A stretch of DNA of 54,549 nt from Oscillospiraceae bacterium (GCA_024697625.1 JAILFJ010000095.1:1-54549), one strand, 5' to 3'. Counted from the first letter of the stretch, positions 15,502 to 24,015 are shown. A program made the numbers and translations. Notes: a model not told the origin generated them from the sequence alone.

Positions 15502-15530
15502 TTGACTTTGATGTTCTCAGAAGATACAAT
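15502..15530 (+). promoter_or_regulatory. Promoter of the sensory hydrogenase operon
   Basis: TTGACT (15502-15507) and TACAAT (15525-15530) are 17 bases apart, giving a transcript start near 15537 and a leader of about 85 bases to the ATG at 15622. A second TATAAT (15590-15595) has no matching -35. Confidence 0.7.
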
Positions 15531-15544
15531 AGGGCGAACAAAGT

Positions 15545-15562
15545 TTGTGAGAGAAATGACAA
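15545..15562 (+). promoter_or_regulatory. Rex-like operator (TTGTGA-N6-TGACAA)
   Basis: The 18-bp site TTGTGA-GAGAAA-TGACAA matches the redox-sensor Rex consensus TTGTGA-N6-TCACAA with one mismatch in the right arm. It lies about 8-25 bases downstream of the predicted transcription start, a position where a bound repressor would block transcription. Rex responds to the NADH/NAD+ ratio and controls hydrogenase and fermentation genes in Clostridia. No rex gene is visible in the window, so this is a candidate only. Confidence 0.5.
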
Positions 15563-15621
15563 ACTCTCGGACCGCCGGTACAAATACAATATAATTATAG
15601 TGATCAGAAAGGTTGAAAGAG

Positions 15622-15867
15622 ATGCTGGATGTATCAATCTGCGTGGGAAGCGCATGTCATATGAAGGGCTCCAGAGAGGTGGTCTCGAAGCTCAAAGAGC
15701 TGGTCGCCGCCCATCAGCTGGAGGGAAAGGTTCTGCTGAACGGCTCGTTCTGCACGGGGAACTGCCAGTATGCGGTCTGTGTGGTGATCGACGACACGGT
15801 CTATTCGGTCAGCCCGGAGACAACGGAGGAATTCTTCAATAACGAGATCCTGACCCGGGTGAGCTGA
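15622..15867 (+). CDS. [2Fe-2S] thioredoxin-like ferredoxin (HfsA/NuoE-C-terminal-like)
   Basis: An 81-residue protein equal to the C-terminal half of NuoE. It begins MLDVSICVGSACHMKGS (C-x4-C) and has NGSFCTGNCQYAVCV (C-x3-C) about 35 residues later, the four ligands of a thioredoxin-like [2Fe-2S] cluster. The ATG at 15622 follows AGAAAGG at normal distance; an in-frame TTG at 15613 touches that site and is less likely. It is the first gene of the operon and probably the electron donor/acceptor of the PAS-hydrogenase that follows 24 bases later. The order matches hfsABCD of Thermoanaerobacterium, where this is HfsA. Confidence 0.85.
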   Translation: MLDVSICVGSACHMKGSREVVSKLKELVAAHQLEGKVLLNGSFCTGNCQYAVCVVIDDTVYSVSPETTEEFFNNEILTRVS

Positions 15868-15891
15868 AGCCGGAGGGGACAGGGAAGCGGA

Positions 15892-17847
15892 ATGAGAATC
15901 ATCGACTTCAACTCCACCAAGTGCCGCCACTGCTATAAGTGTGTCCGCAACTGCGAGATCAAGGCGATCTCAGTGCTGGGCGGAAGAGCAGAGATCATGG
16001 AGGACCACTGCATCCTCTGCGGGCGCTGCCTGGCGGTCTGCCCGCAGGAGGCCAAGACCATGACGAGCGAGCTGGAGCAGGTGCGGAATATAATCCGCAG
16101 AGGCGAGCGCGTGGCAGCCCAGCTTGCACCGTCGTACATGGGCCTGCTGCAGTTTCGGGAGCTCGGCCAGGTCCGCTGCGCACTGCGGCGGCTCGGCTTT
16201 GCGGAGGTCTTCGAGACCGCAGAGGGAGCGGCCGCCGTGACGGACGCCTATCTGCAGCTCATCGGGCAGGGGGAGATGGACAACATCATTACGACCTGCT
16301 GCCCGGCGGTCAACGATCTGATCGAGATGTACTTTCCGGCGCTGGTGCCCTCTCTTGCCCCGGTGGTCTCGCCGATGATCGCCTCTGGACGCATGATAAA
16401 GAAGAAGCTGGGCGCCGACACCCGCGTGGTCTTCGTCGGGCCCTGCATCGCAAAGAGAAAAGAGGCCAGGGACCCCCGGCATGCGGATGCCGTCGACGCG
16501 GTGATCAGCTTCCGCGAGCTGAGCGCCTGGCTGGAGGAGGAAGAGATCCGGATCGACGACTGCGTGGACGAGCCCTTCCCCTTCAACCCCGCAGCCAACC
16601 GGCTCTACCCTGTCACGGGGGGCGTACTGACGTCGGTATGGGCGTCGATGGAGCCCCGTGAGGAGAAGAACCCGAAGGGCTACCGGCAGCTCTGCGTCCA
16701 CGGCCTGCGGAGCTGCATCGAGTTCTGCAGGGACCTGGAGGCGGGCTCGGTGCACCGCTGCGTGGTAGAGATGAACATCTGCGAGAACGGCTGCATCAAG
16801 GGTCCGGCGGTCAGCGAAAGGGAGGTCTATCCCTATCGGATCCGTCTGGACATGGAGGAGAAGATAGAACCCGTCCCGGCTCCGGCTCCGGAGCTGCGGC
16901 GCTCGGTGGAGGGCGTCGAGCTGAGGAAGCGCTTTGAGGACCGGTCGATCCGGGAGCCGGAGCCGAGCGAAGAAGAGATCCGGGCCATCCTTGCCAAAAC
17001 CGGCAAGCACAGCCCCGCGGACGAGCTCAACTGCGGCGCCTGCGGCTATCCCAGCTGCCGTGAGAAGGCCGTTGCGGTGTTTCAGGGCAAGGCGGAGCTG
17101 GAGATGTGCATCCCGTATCTGACCTCCCAGGCCGAATCGATGGCGAATCTCATCCTGAAGGAGAGCCCGAACGCCGTGATCATCGCCGACGCGGCGCAGC
17201 GTATCCTGGAATACTCCGAGGTCGGGGAGCGCTTCTTCGGCGTCAGCCGTGAGCAGGCGCTGCAGCGGTATCTGTCGGAGCTGATCGACCCGGTGGACTG
17301 CGAGACCGTCTACCGCAGCCACCGGAACATCTACGGCAAGAAGGTCTACTACAGGGAATACGACCTCTGGACGCTGCAGAATATCGTCTACATCCCGAAG
17401 CTGGACAGCACGCTGATGACCTTCATCGATGTGACCGCCCAGGAAAAACGTGCCCGGAGCGAGCAGGAGCGGCGAAACGCAACCGTGGAGATGGCCGAGA
17501 AGGTCATCCGGAACCAGATGTTTACCGCGCAGAAAATCGCCGCCCTGCTGGGCTCGACGACTGCGGAGACCAAGATGACCCTGACCAACCTGATGAAGTC
17601 CATCCAGGAACCGACCGGGGAGGCGGAGAACACTCCGGACGGGAGCCTGCCTGCCGATTCTGGCGCCGACCCGGACGAAGTCCCGGCCTTCCCGGACGGA
17701 CCCGGCGCCCCCGGCCTGCCGGAGGGGCTGCCGATGCCGGCGCCTGTCCGGAAGCCGAAGCTCCGTGTGGATACCCGTTATGCCAGACCGAGGCAGCCTG
17801 CGGAGCCTCAGCCCGCCCGGCCGGGCGCTGCGGAAGGCAAGGCATGA
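15892..17847 (+). CDS. Putative sensory [FeFe]-hydrogenase with PAS domain (HydS/HfsB-like, group C)
   Basis: A 651-residue multidomain protein. Residues 1-65 hold a two-[4Fe-4S] ferredoxin (CRHCYKCVRNCEIKAI; CILCGRCLAVCP). About 75-310 is the H-cluster domain, with TTCCPAVND, VGPCIAKRKEA and MNICENGCIKGP, so all four cluster cysteines and the extra Cys next to the first ligand are present. About 365-415 is a Fe-S domain (CGACGYPSCREKA, then MCIPYL). About 425-525 is a PAS domain, followed by a helical NQMFTAQKIAALLG segment and a proline-rich tail. This is the layout of sensory hydrogenases thought to report H2 or redox state to a partner rather than serve bulk catalysis. The next gene, a PP2C phosphatase, starts in the stop codon (ATGA). 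Confidence 0.88.
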   Translation: MRIIDFNSTKCRHCYKCVRNCEIKAISVLGGRAEIMEDHCILCGRCLAVCPQEAKTMTSELEQVRNIIRRGERVAAQLAPSYMGLLQFRELGQVRCALRRLGFAEVFETAEGAAAVTDAYLQLIGQGEMDNIITTCCPAVNDLIEMYFPALVPSLAPVVSPMIASGRMIKKKLGADTRVVFVGPCIAKRKEARDPRHADAVDAVISFRELSAWLEEEEIRIDDCVDEPFPFNPAANRLYPVTGGVLTSVWASMEPREEKNPKGYRQLCVHGLRSCIEFCRDLEAGSVHRCVVEMNICENGCIKGPAVSEREVYPYRIRLDMEEKIEPVPAPAPELRRSVEGVELRKRFEDRSIREPEPSEEEIRAILAKTGKHSPADELNCGACGYPSCREKAVAVFQGKAELEMCIPYLTSQAESMANLILKESPNAVIIADAAQRILEYSEVGERFFGVSREQALQRYLSELIDPVDCETVYRSHRNIYGKKVYYREYDLWTLQNIVYIPKLDSTLMTFIDVTAQEKRARSEQERRNATVEMAEKVIRNQMFTAQKIAALLGSTTAETKMTLTNLMKSIQEPTGEAENTPDGSLPADSGADPDEVPAFPDGPGAPGLPEGLPMPAPVRKPKLRVDTRYARPRQPAEPQPARPGAAEGKA

Positions 17848-19025
17848 GCATCACGACCGAAATGGCCAGCAGGAGCCTGAACCACGTGGGTGAAATCCTG
17901 TGCGGCGACGCGGTGCAGTTCGTGCACCGAGACGACTCGGACATCCTCGTGCTCGCCGACGGCATGGGCAGCGGCGTCCGGGCAAATATGCTGTCCACCC
18001 TGACCAGCCAGATCTTCGGGAAGATGCTGGAAGAGGGAGCGGCGCTGGAGGACTGCGTCGAGACGGTCGTCGACACGCTGCCGGCGGATCCGCTCACGGG
18101 GGTGTCCTTCTCAACCTTCACCGTGCTGCAGATCTTTCATGACGGCAGGGGGATCCTCTTTGAATATGAGAACCCCGGATGCATCTTCATCCGGGGCGGG
18201 GAGCTGGTCCGCATCCCGCGGAACGAGCAGCTCATCTCCGGGAAGGCGATCAACACCTACCGCTTTACCGCGAAGGTCGGAGACACCTTCCTCATCATGA
18301 CCGACGGCACGGTCCATGCGGGCCTCGGCAGCCTCATGAGCTTCGGCTGGCCGTGGGAAGAGATCGCCGACTTCGCCCTGCGGGGCCACAGCGAAGGGCA
18401 GTCGCCGCTGCGCGAGGCCGTGCGGATCTGTGACACCTGCAACGACCTCTACGGCGGTGCGCCCGGTGACGACACCACGGTCGCCTGTGTCCATGTGACC
18501 GGGCAGAAGCGGCTGCATCTGATGACGGGGCCGGCGCGCAACCGGGCGGACGACGAGAGAATGGTCCGGGCCTTCATGAGCGGTGACGGGACGGTCCGGC
18601 GGATCGTGAGCGGCGGAACCAGCGCCTCGATCGTCTCACGGGTCCTGAAGCGGCCGATGACCGTCTCGATGGACTACGGGGATTCGGACCTCCCGCCGGA
18701 AGGCCATATCGCCGGCATCGACCTGGTGACGGAGGGAGTGCTGACCCTGGCCCGGGTGATCCAGATCCTGAAGGAGTATGCCGATCCGGAGCAGGTCGGC
18801 GAAGCCTTCTTCCGGAAGCTGGATGAGCAGAACCCCGCCTCCCGGGTCGCCCGGATGATCATTGAGGACTGCACGGAGGTCCGCCTCTATGTCGGGACTG
18901 CCGTAAACGCCGCCTACCAGAACCCGGACCTGCCTCTGGAGCTCGGCCTGCGGATGAATCTCACCAAACAGCTCTCCGAGGCCCTGGAGGCCATCGGAAA
19001 GAAAGTGGAACATGAATACTATTGA
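17844..19025 (+). CDS. SpoIIE/PP2C-type Ser/Thr protein phosphatase of the sensory hydrogenase operon
   Basis: A 393-residue protein with a PP2C catalytic domain in the first ~220 residues. Visible motifs are ILVLADGMGSGVRAN (metal-binding D and G), GVSFSTFTVLQI, FLIMTDGTVHAG and GGAPGDDTTVACVHV (metal-binding DD). The remaining ~170 residues resemble the accessory domain found in HydS-linked phosphatases. It overlaps the hydrogenase-PAS gene by four bases and is followed nine bases later by a second hydrogenase. The likely role is the output of the sensory hydrogenase, dephosphorylating an unknown protein. A paralogue with the same domain order is at 22287. Confidence 0.85.
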   Translation: MSITTEMASRSLNHVGEILCGDAVQFVHRDDSDILVLADGMGSGVRANMLSTLTSQIFGKMLEEGAALEDCVETVVDTLPADPLTGVSFSTFTVLQIFHDGRGILFEYENPGCIFIRGGELVRIPRNEQLISGKAINTYRFTAKVGDTFLIMTDGTVHAGLGSLMSFGWPWEEIADFALRGHSEGQSPLREAVRICDTCNDLYGGAPGDDTTVACVHVTGQKRLHLMTGPARNRADDERMVRAFMSGDGTVRRIVSGGTSASIVSRVLKRPMTVSMDYGDSDLPPEGHIAGIDLVTEGVLTLARVIQILKEYADPEQVGEAFFRKLDEQNPASRVARMIIEDCTEVRLYVGTAVNAAYQNPDLPLELGLRMNLTKQLSEALEAIGKKVEHEYY

Positions 19026-19034
19026 GGGATAAAG

Positions 19035-20504
19035 ATGATTACAAACGACAGTACAACCAGCAACATCACCAGGAGAATCTTCCGTGAGGTCGCAAGACTG
19101 ACCTGGAACGGAGAGCTCGAGGCAAAGAAGGACTTCATCCCGGAGACGATCATTCCGGGGCCGCTGCCGCAGTTTCGCTGCTGCATCTACCGTGAGCGCG
19201 AGATCATCCGCGAAAGGGTGCGGCTGGCGAGGGGCATGTGTCCGGGAAAGAACGACACCCGAAACATCGTGCAGGTGATCCCGGCCGCGTGTGACGACTG
19301 CGCCATCGCTTCCTACACCGTGACGGACAACTGCCACGGCTGCCTCGGTCATGCCTGCTACGAGTCCTGCCGATTCGGGGCGATCTCCATCGTCCGCGAC
19401 CACGGACGGATCCGGGCCCACATCGACCCGCAGAAGTGCCGCGAGTGCGGGATGTGCTCAAAGAACTGCCCCTATCAGGTCATTGTGCACCAGGTGCGCC
19501 CCTGCAAACAGGCCTGCCCGGTCGGAGCGATCACCATGGACGAGGAGACCGGGCTTTGCAGGATCGACGAGAGCAAGTGCATCCAGTGCGGCCAATGCAT
19601 CCACGCCTGCCCCTTCGGCGCTCTGGGTGCGAAGACCTTCCTCGTCGACGTCATCCATATGATCCTCGCCGGGCGCCGGGTCTACGCAATGGTCGCACCT
19701 GCGGTGGAGGGCCAGTTTGGGCCTGACATCACCCCGGATTCGTGGCGGAATGCGCTGAAGAAAGCTGGCTTTGCGGACATGATCGAGGTCTCGCTTGGCG
19801 GCGACATGACCGCTGCCGCGGAGGCGGCGGAGTGGGCTGAGGCCGCCGAAAAGAGAGAACGCAAGACAACTTCGTGCTGCCCGGCCTTCGTGAACATGAT
19901 CCGGAAGCATTTCCCGGAGCTGAGCGGAAACATCTCCACTTCAGTGAGTCCGATGTGCGCGGTCTCCCGCCTGATCAGGGAGCGGGATCCGGAGGCGGTC
20001 ACGGTCTTTATCGGACCCTGCCAGGCCAAGAAGAGCGAGGCGCTGGACATCAGCATCGCAGACAACGCGGACTACGTCCTCACGTTTGACGAGGCGGTCG
20101 AGATGCTCCGCGGCAGGGATATCGAGCTGGAGCCCGCGCCGGAGTATACGCAGCAGGGCTCGACCTACGGCAAGCGCTTCGGAAACAGCGCCGGTGTCAC
20201 GGCGGCGGTGGTGCAGTGCCTGAAGGAGCAGAACATCGATCCGGAGCAGATCAGCGTCAAGGTATGCAACGGCGCCGTGGAATGCAAGAATGCCCTGACC
20301 CTGATGAAGCTGGGACGTCTGCCCGAGCACTTCATGGAGGGCATGATCTGCGAGGGAGGCTGCATCGCCGGTCCCGCGCGGCAGAAGGCGGCCACTGAGC
20401 TGAAGAAGGACCGCGATGCCATGATCGGGCGCGCGGATGCGAGAGGCGTGCATGAGAACCTGAAGCTCATGGATGCCGATGCAATCCACATGCACCGGGA
20501 CTGA
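19035..20504 (+). CDS. Monomeric [FeFe]-hydrogenase (HfsD-like, group B)
   Basis: A 489-residue hydrogenase. The N-terminal region carries several [4Fe-4S] motifs (CHGCLGHACYESCRFGAI, CRECGMCSKNCPYQVI, CIQCGQCIHACPFGAL). The catalytic domain has TTSCCPAFVN, IGPCQAKKSEAL and EGMICEGGCIAGPARQ, retaining the four H-cluster cysteines and the neighbouring proton-relay cysteine. The spacing and motif variants (GPCQAKK, GMICEGGC) fit ferredoxin-linked group B enzymes rather than the HydABC type. It is the last gene of the operon, nine bases after the phosphatase gene (TTGAGGGATAAAG before the ATG), and is followed by a hairpin at 20562. It may be a catalytic H2-producing enzyme regulated by, or acting with, the upstream sensor. 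Confidence 0.9.
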   Translation: MITNDSTTSNITRRIFREVARLTWNGELEAKKDFIPETIIPGPLPQFRCCIYREREIIRERVRLARGMCPGKNDTRNIVQVIPAACDDCAIASYTVTDNCHGCLGHACYESCRFGAISIVRDHGRIRAHIDPQKCRECGMCSKNCPYQVIVHQVRPCKQACPVGAITMDEETGLCRIDESKCIQCGQCIHACPFGALGAKTFLVDVIHMILAGRRVYAMVAPAVEGQFGPDITPDSWRNALKKAGFADMIEVSLGGDMTAAAEAAEWAEAAEKRERKTTSCCPAFVNMIRKHFPELSGNISTSVSPMCAVSRLIRERDPEAVTVFIGPCQAKKSEALDISIADNADYVLTFDEAVEMLRGRDIELEPAPEYTQQGSTYGKRFGNSAGVTAAVVQCLKEQNIDPEQISVKVCNGAVECKNALTLMKLGRLPEHFMEGMICEGGCIAGPARQKAATELKKDRDAMIGRADARGVHENLKLMDADAIHMHRD

Positions 20505-20561
20505 AGGAAAAAAACGGAAAACGGAACAGCACCCGGCAGCGTTTTGCTGCGGGCAGATAAA

Positions 20562-20591
20562 CAGCAGAGCCCGCATGTCCGGGCTCTGCTG
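20562..20591 (+). terminator. Hairpin after the sensory hydrogenase operon
   Basis: A 12-bp perfect stem, CAGCAGAGCCCG with CGGGCTCTGCTG, and a six-base loop. The U-tract is poor (CTGTATG), so termination strength is uncertain. Confidence 0.55.
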
Positions 20592-20677
20592 CTGTATGTG
20601 CGGATTCAGGTCTCGTGTACGGAAAATGCACGCTGCCGAGGATCATTCCCATGTGAATGCGGAAGTCTGCCTTCTCC

Positions 20678-20980
20678 TCATCTCACATATCTCTGATCCA
20701 CATAGCCGAAGGTGCCGTCCTTAAAGGCGAGAAGATATCCGTACTCGGAGACGAATTTGTTTACAAGGATCTGCTCGCCGTTGGAGAAGCTGGTCCCCAG
20801 AAAGGCGCCTCCGGGGCTGTCCTGCATGACAAGAAGCGTTCCCGCCGGCACGTTGACCGTTCTGTAGGCATAGTTGCCGAGATTGAAGTACTGATCCTGC
20901 ATGTATGCACCGCCGGCAACCGTCTCCAATGCTTCGCCGTCCAGATTCACGACGTTTTTGCTGTTCGGTTCATTGTTCAT
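20678..20980 (-). CDS. Small protein with double-glycine-type leader and SH3-like C-terminus
   Basis: A 100-residue protein of unknown function. Residues 1-24 look like the leader of a peptide exported and cleaved by C39-peptidase ABC transporters: acidic and polar, ending LDGEALETVAGG. Residues 25-100 do not look like a short bacteriocin core; they resemble a compact beta-rich SH3 fold, with TVNVPAGTLLVMQDSPGG, then LAFKDGTFGYVDQRYV at the end. AAAGGA precedes the ATG. It is a single gene on the minus strand, and no transporter, peptidase or modifying enzyme is encoded nearby. It may be a secreted surface or signalling protein that uses the double-glycine route; the transporter would be elsewhere. 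Confidence 0.7.
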   Translation of the reverse strand: MNNEPNSKNVVNLDGEALETVAGGAYMQDQYFNLGNYAYRTVNVPAGTLLVMQDSPGGAFLGTSFSNGEQILVNKFVSEYGYLLAFKDGTFGYVDQRYVR

Positions 20981-21212
20981 GGTTCTCTGTCCTTTCTTTT
21001 ATCTGTGTTGTGTGCTGTGCTTCTCCTGATTTCAGCCTCAGTATAGCACGGGAACTGTCACAGATCCCGCACACGGTGTCGGAGAATTCACTATCCCGGC
21101 CCCGTCGCGGTTTCCGGACAAAAGAATCCCGTCTGTGCCGACTTCTGTACCGTTTCGTGCATTATAGCATGTTCCGGCTGCACATTCAACAGTTCAAGAC
21201 AGGCCCGGCGGC

Positions 21213-21241
21213 TTGCATCCTGCGCGATTTCATGCTATCAT
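21213..21241 (+). promoter_or_regulatory. Promoter of the zinc-ribbon/TM2 gene
   Basis: TTGCAT (21213-21218) and TATCAT (21236-21241), 17 bases apart, 32 bases upstream of the chosen GTG start. It overlaps the longer open frame, arguing against a start at 21213. Confidence 0.55.
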
Positions 21242-21272
21242 AAACAAAAGAACAAAGAGAGGTGAGAATACA

Positions 21273-22211
21273 GTGTTCTGCCCAAACTGCGGCGCCAATG
21301 CCGGCAATGCAAAGTTTTGTCCGGAGTGCGGAACCAGGATCCCGGTCCAGGACGGCGCTTCCTCCGCGGCAACCGGCACGCTGACCCTGCGTAAATACAG
21401 CTCCGGAAGGATGCGCGAGATCTCCGCCGATCTCTATATCGACGGTGACTTCAGGGATGTGCTCGGCAGCAGCGACAGCATCACCGTCACCCTGCCCGCC
21501 GGAGAGCATGAGCTGCTGGTCCACGCGGACGGCTGTGTTGACGCGATCCAGAGCGTGCATGTGGATCCGCTGGAGAACCGCCTCTGTGTTCTCTCGGTCG
21601 ACGATGCGGGCTTTATCAGCATCACCCAGCAGGGCAGCCTGTCCCGTGCCGTCCCCCCGCGCGCGGAACAGCCGGCCAGCTCCGGGACGAGGTCTCAGGC
21701 ACAGGCTTACGGCGCCTCTGCAGATGCCTTTGCCTATCAGGAGGTGGAACTGCCTCAGCGCTGTGCCGAAGCGGAGCCGCTGACCGTGTCAGAGCCCCGG
21801 AAGGCGGAGGAGGACTGGCGCTATGGGAGCAGACAGGCCTTTACGCTGCCGGAGGACGCGAAGTACTGCAAGTTCTGCGGCTCCGTCATCCACAGAGAGT
21901 GCGTCGTATGCCCGGAATGCGGCAGACAGGTGGAGCGGCTGAAGGTGGAGGAACCGCAGGTGATCCACCAGACCTATAACAGCCAGAACGTGTATGATCA
22001 CCGCACGACGGTTGTGGCGGGAGGAAGAGAAAAGAACAAGTGGATTTCGTTCCTGCTCTGCCTGATGTTCGGCTGGTTCGGTTTTCACAAGTTCTATGAA
22101 GGCCGGGTCGGCATGGGGATCCTGTACCTCTTCACGATGGGGCTGTTCGGGATCGGTGTCCTGATCGACCTGATTGCGATCCTGCTGAAGCCCAATCCCT
22201 ATTATGTATAA
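21273..22211 (+). CDS. Zinc-ribbon and TM2-domain membrane protein
   Basis: A 312-residue protein. An N-terminal zinc ribbon reads VFCPNCGANAGNAKFCPECG. A beta-rich cytoplasmic region follows, then a second zinc ribbon (YCKFCGSVIHRECVVCPECG near residue 200). The C-terminus is a TM2 domain with two helices and a conserved turn (FGWFGFHKFYEGRVGMG, then FGIGVLIDLIAILL). The GTG at 21273 is chosen because GAGGTGAG precedes it at correct distance and the zinc ribbon starts directly. Such proteins are common in Clostridia and of unknown function. A hairpin follows the stop. Confidence 0.8.
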   Translation: MFCPNCGANAGNAKFCPECGTRIPVQDGASSAATGTLTLRKYSSGRMREISADLYIDGDFRDVLGSSDSITVTLPAGEHELLVHADGCVDAIQSVHVDPLENRLCVLSVDDAGFISITQQGSLSRAVPPRAEQPASSGTRSQAQAYGASADAFAYQEVELPQRCAEAEPLTVSEPRKAEEDWRYGSRQAFTLPEDAKYCKFCGSVIHRECVVCPECGRQVERLKVEEPQVIHQTYNSQNVYDHRTTVVAGGREKNKWISFLLCLMFGWFGFHKFYEGRVGMGILYLFTMGLFGIGVLIDLIAILLKPNPYYV

Positions 22212-22218
22212 ATCTGCA

Positions 22219-22269
22219 CATACACTCAGCCCCGCGGCAGAACCTGGATGCCGCGGGGCTGAGCGTATG
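22219..22269. terminator. Bidirectional hairpin between convergent genes
   Basis: CTCAGCCCCGCGGCA pairs with TGCCGCGGGGCTGAG around a nine-base loop, extended by CATAC/GTATG past one mismatch. It lies between the TM2 gene and the convergent phosphatase gene. No clear T-tract is seen on either strand. Confidence 0.55.
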
Positions 22270-22286
22270 TACGGGGACCCCGGGAT

Positions 22287-23486
22287 TCAGAAAAAGCGGA
22301 GCGTGACGGTTTTGCCGAGCTCTGTCAGAAGCTGTCGGAGAACGAGAATCTGCTCCGCACTCCCGGTACCGGAAGGGAGCGCGTCCTCCTGTATCGGGTC
22401 AGACGCAGCGGAGCACAGGATATCTACATCACTGGCCTGCACCGCCAGCGCCTTCAGAAGCAGAGAGGCGCCGTCCGACGCCTGTCGGAGACCGAGGCTC
22501 ATCATCCCGTCCTGCCGGTAACGGCGGATTGCGTAAAGAAGCTCCTCAAAGGTCCGGCCCCTCTCGACGGCGAGGTCGACACCCTCAATCCCAAGGGGGG
22601 GAGGGAGCTCTCCGTCGCCGGCACGGGGGAGCGTGCGCAGTTCCTTCCCGAGGAACCGGGCCGCGGCGTGGGCGGCTCCGCTTCCGCAGATCACATGCAG
22701 GCCCTCTGCGCTGAAAAAGGAAGATAGAACCGCGTCGTCGGGCTGCCATACGTCGTCAGGGCCGATCAGCAGGGCTGCACTGAGCTTTTCACGCAGGCGG
22801 AGGACCGCCACACTGGTGTCATCATGGAAGTCATAGAGGTCCAGCGCCTGCACGGCGGAGACAATGTTGGCGGCGACATACAGCGCGTCGTCGTCCGGCC
22901 TGACGCTGCGGAACAGGTAGTCCTCCATCTTGCGGCGATCCCATCCGGAATAGGTGGTGACGCCGCGGCCGGCCTCCGAAACGCCGTCGCTGAAGAGCAC
23001 CAGCATATCGCCGCTCTTCATGGTCAGGACACTCTCCTGCAGCGTTTTGTCCAGCACCGTGCGGGACTCGGAAGGATAGTTCAGCGAGACGCCGTCACGG
23101 AGAAAAACGGCCGGAGGACTGTCGTACTGGATCAGACGGACCCGCTGCCCTTCGGTGCAGACCAGGTTGAAGGTGGCATAGGCAAGCCCCTGCCGCTTTG
23201 TGACGGGCAGAACCGCATCGACAGACCGGATGCTGTCCTCCAGAGGGAGGCCGCGCTCCGTCAGACCGGAGATCAGGGTCGCGGTCAGCGTGGCTGCGAT
23301 GTTGGCCTGAATCCCTGAGCCGAGCCCGTCGGAGAGAACCAGCAGCACACGGCCGTCTTCGCGGGAGACGGTGATCCGGTCTCCGCAGACGCTCTCAGTG
23401 TGCTTGTTCTGCTGGAGCGTTCCGATCTCCCAGCAGAGCCCCGGAGCGGGGCCGGAGCCATGCTCAAAAAGCGCCTGTTCAACCAT
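22287..23486 (-). CDS. SpoIIE/PP2C-type phosphatase, paralogue of the hydrogenase-operon phosphatase
   Basis: A 399-residue protein with the same two-part layout as the phosphatase at 17844. The PP2C domain has LLVLSDGLGSGIQANIAATL, GLAYATFNLVCTE, MLVLFSDGVSEAG and LYDFHDDTSVAVLRL. A C-terminal accessory domain follows, containing a GIEGVDLAVERGRTFEELL-like segment comparable to GIDLVTEGVLTLARVIQ in the paralogue. It overlaps the upstream PAS gene by eight bases, so the two form an operon. The pair is divergent from phosphoketolase. The target phosphoprotein is unknown. Confidence 0.82.
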   Translation of the reverse strand: MVEQALFEHGSGPAPGLCWEIGTLQQNKHTESVCGDRITVSREDGRVLLVLSDGLGSGIQANIAATLTATLISGLTERGLPLEDSIRSVDAVLPVTKRQGLAYATFNLVCTEGQRVRLIQYDSPPAVFLRDGVSLNYPSESRTVLDKTLQESVLTMKSGDMLVLFSDGVSEAGRGVTTYSGWDRRKMEDYLFRSVRPDDDALYVAANIVSAVQALDLYDFHDDTSVAVLRLREKLSAALLIGPDDVWQPDDAVLSSFFSAEGLHVICGSGAAHAAARFLGKELRTLPRAGDGELPPPLGIEGVDLAVERGRTFEELLYAIRRYRQDGMMSLGLRQASDGASLLLKALAVQASDVDILCSAASDPIQEDALPSGTGSAEQILVLRQLLTELGKTVTLRFF

Positions 23487-24015
23487 GCCGGTCTGCCCCG
23501 TCGGGAAGGAGCGCCTTCTTCAGTTCGTAAACCGCGGCCTGCGTTTCGACTGCGGCCTCCCCCAGAAGCCCGGCGATCTGTGAGACGATGCTCAGCTGCT
23601 TCTCGCAGATGGTATCGGCGAGCCCGGCTGCCTCCAGACGGGACCGGAGCTGTTCCTCCTCCGGCTGCGTCTGCGGCGGCGCTTCCCTTATGACACAGAC
23701 GAAGAGAGAACGGCTGCTGTCACAGTAGCAGGAGCATTCCAGCTGAGGGGTTCCGGCTTCGCGGTGCAGCGTGACACGGACAGAATCCTGTGCCGCGCCT
23801 CCGTCGAGAAGCTGCAGAAGACCGGCATCGTCCATGAGGCGGCTGACCGGTCCGCCGATGTATTCCAAGGCATCGCAGAGAGAAAGCAGGCGGCAGGCGG
23901 CGGGGTTGATCAGGCGGATGTGCAGCCCGCGATCTGCAGCGACGATGCCGTCGGGGATCAGATCCAGAATTCTGTTTTCAGTGAAAACGGCGGAACCGCT
24001 GTCCAGATTGTCCAT
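23479..24015 (-). CDS. PAS-domain sensor resembling the C-terminal part of the sensory hydrogenase
   Basis: A 178-residue cytoplasmic protein. A PAS domain covers about residues 10-115 (ENRILDLIPDGIVAADRGLHIRLINPA). A helical region then reads CEKQLSIVSQIAGLLGEAAVETQAAV. The last segment lines up with QMFTAQKIAALLGSTTAETK, which follows the PAS domain of the sensory hydrogenase at 15892. Thus the PAS plus helix module exists both fused to a hydrogenase and alone, each time next to a PP2C phosphatase. AGGGGG precedes the ATG. The ligand or cofactor of this PAS domain is not evident. Confidence 0.75.
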   Translation of the reverse strand: MDNLDSGSAVFTENRILDLIPDGIVAADRGLHIRLINPAACRLLSLCDALEYIGGPVSRLMDDAGLLQLLDGGAAQDSVRVTLHREAGTPQLECSCYCDSSRSLFVCVIREAPPQTQPEEEQLRSRLEAAGLADTICEKQLSIVSQIAGLLGEAAVETQAAVYELKKALLPDGADRHG

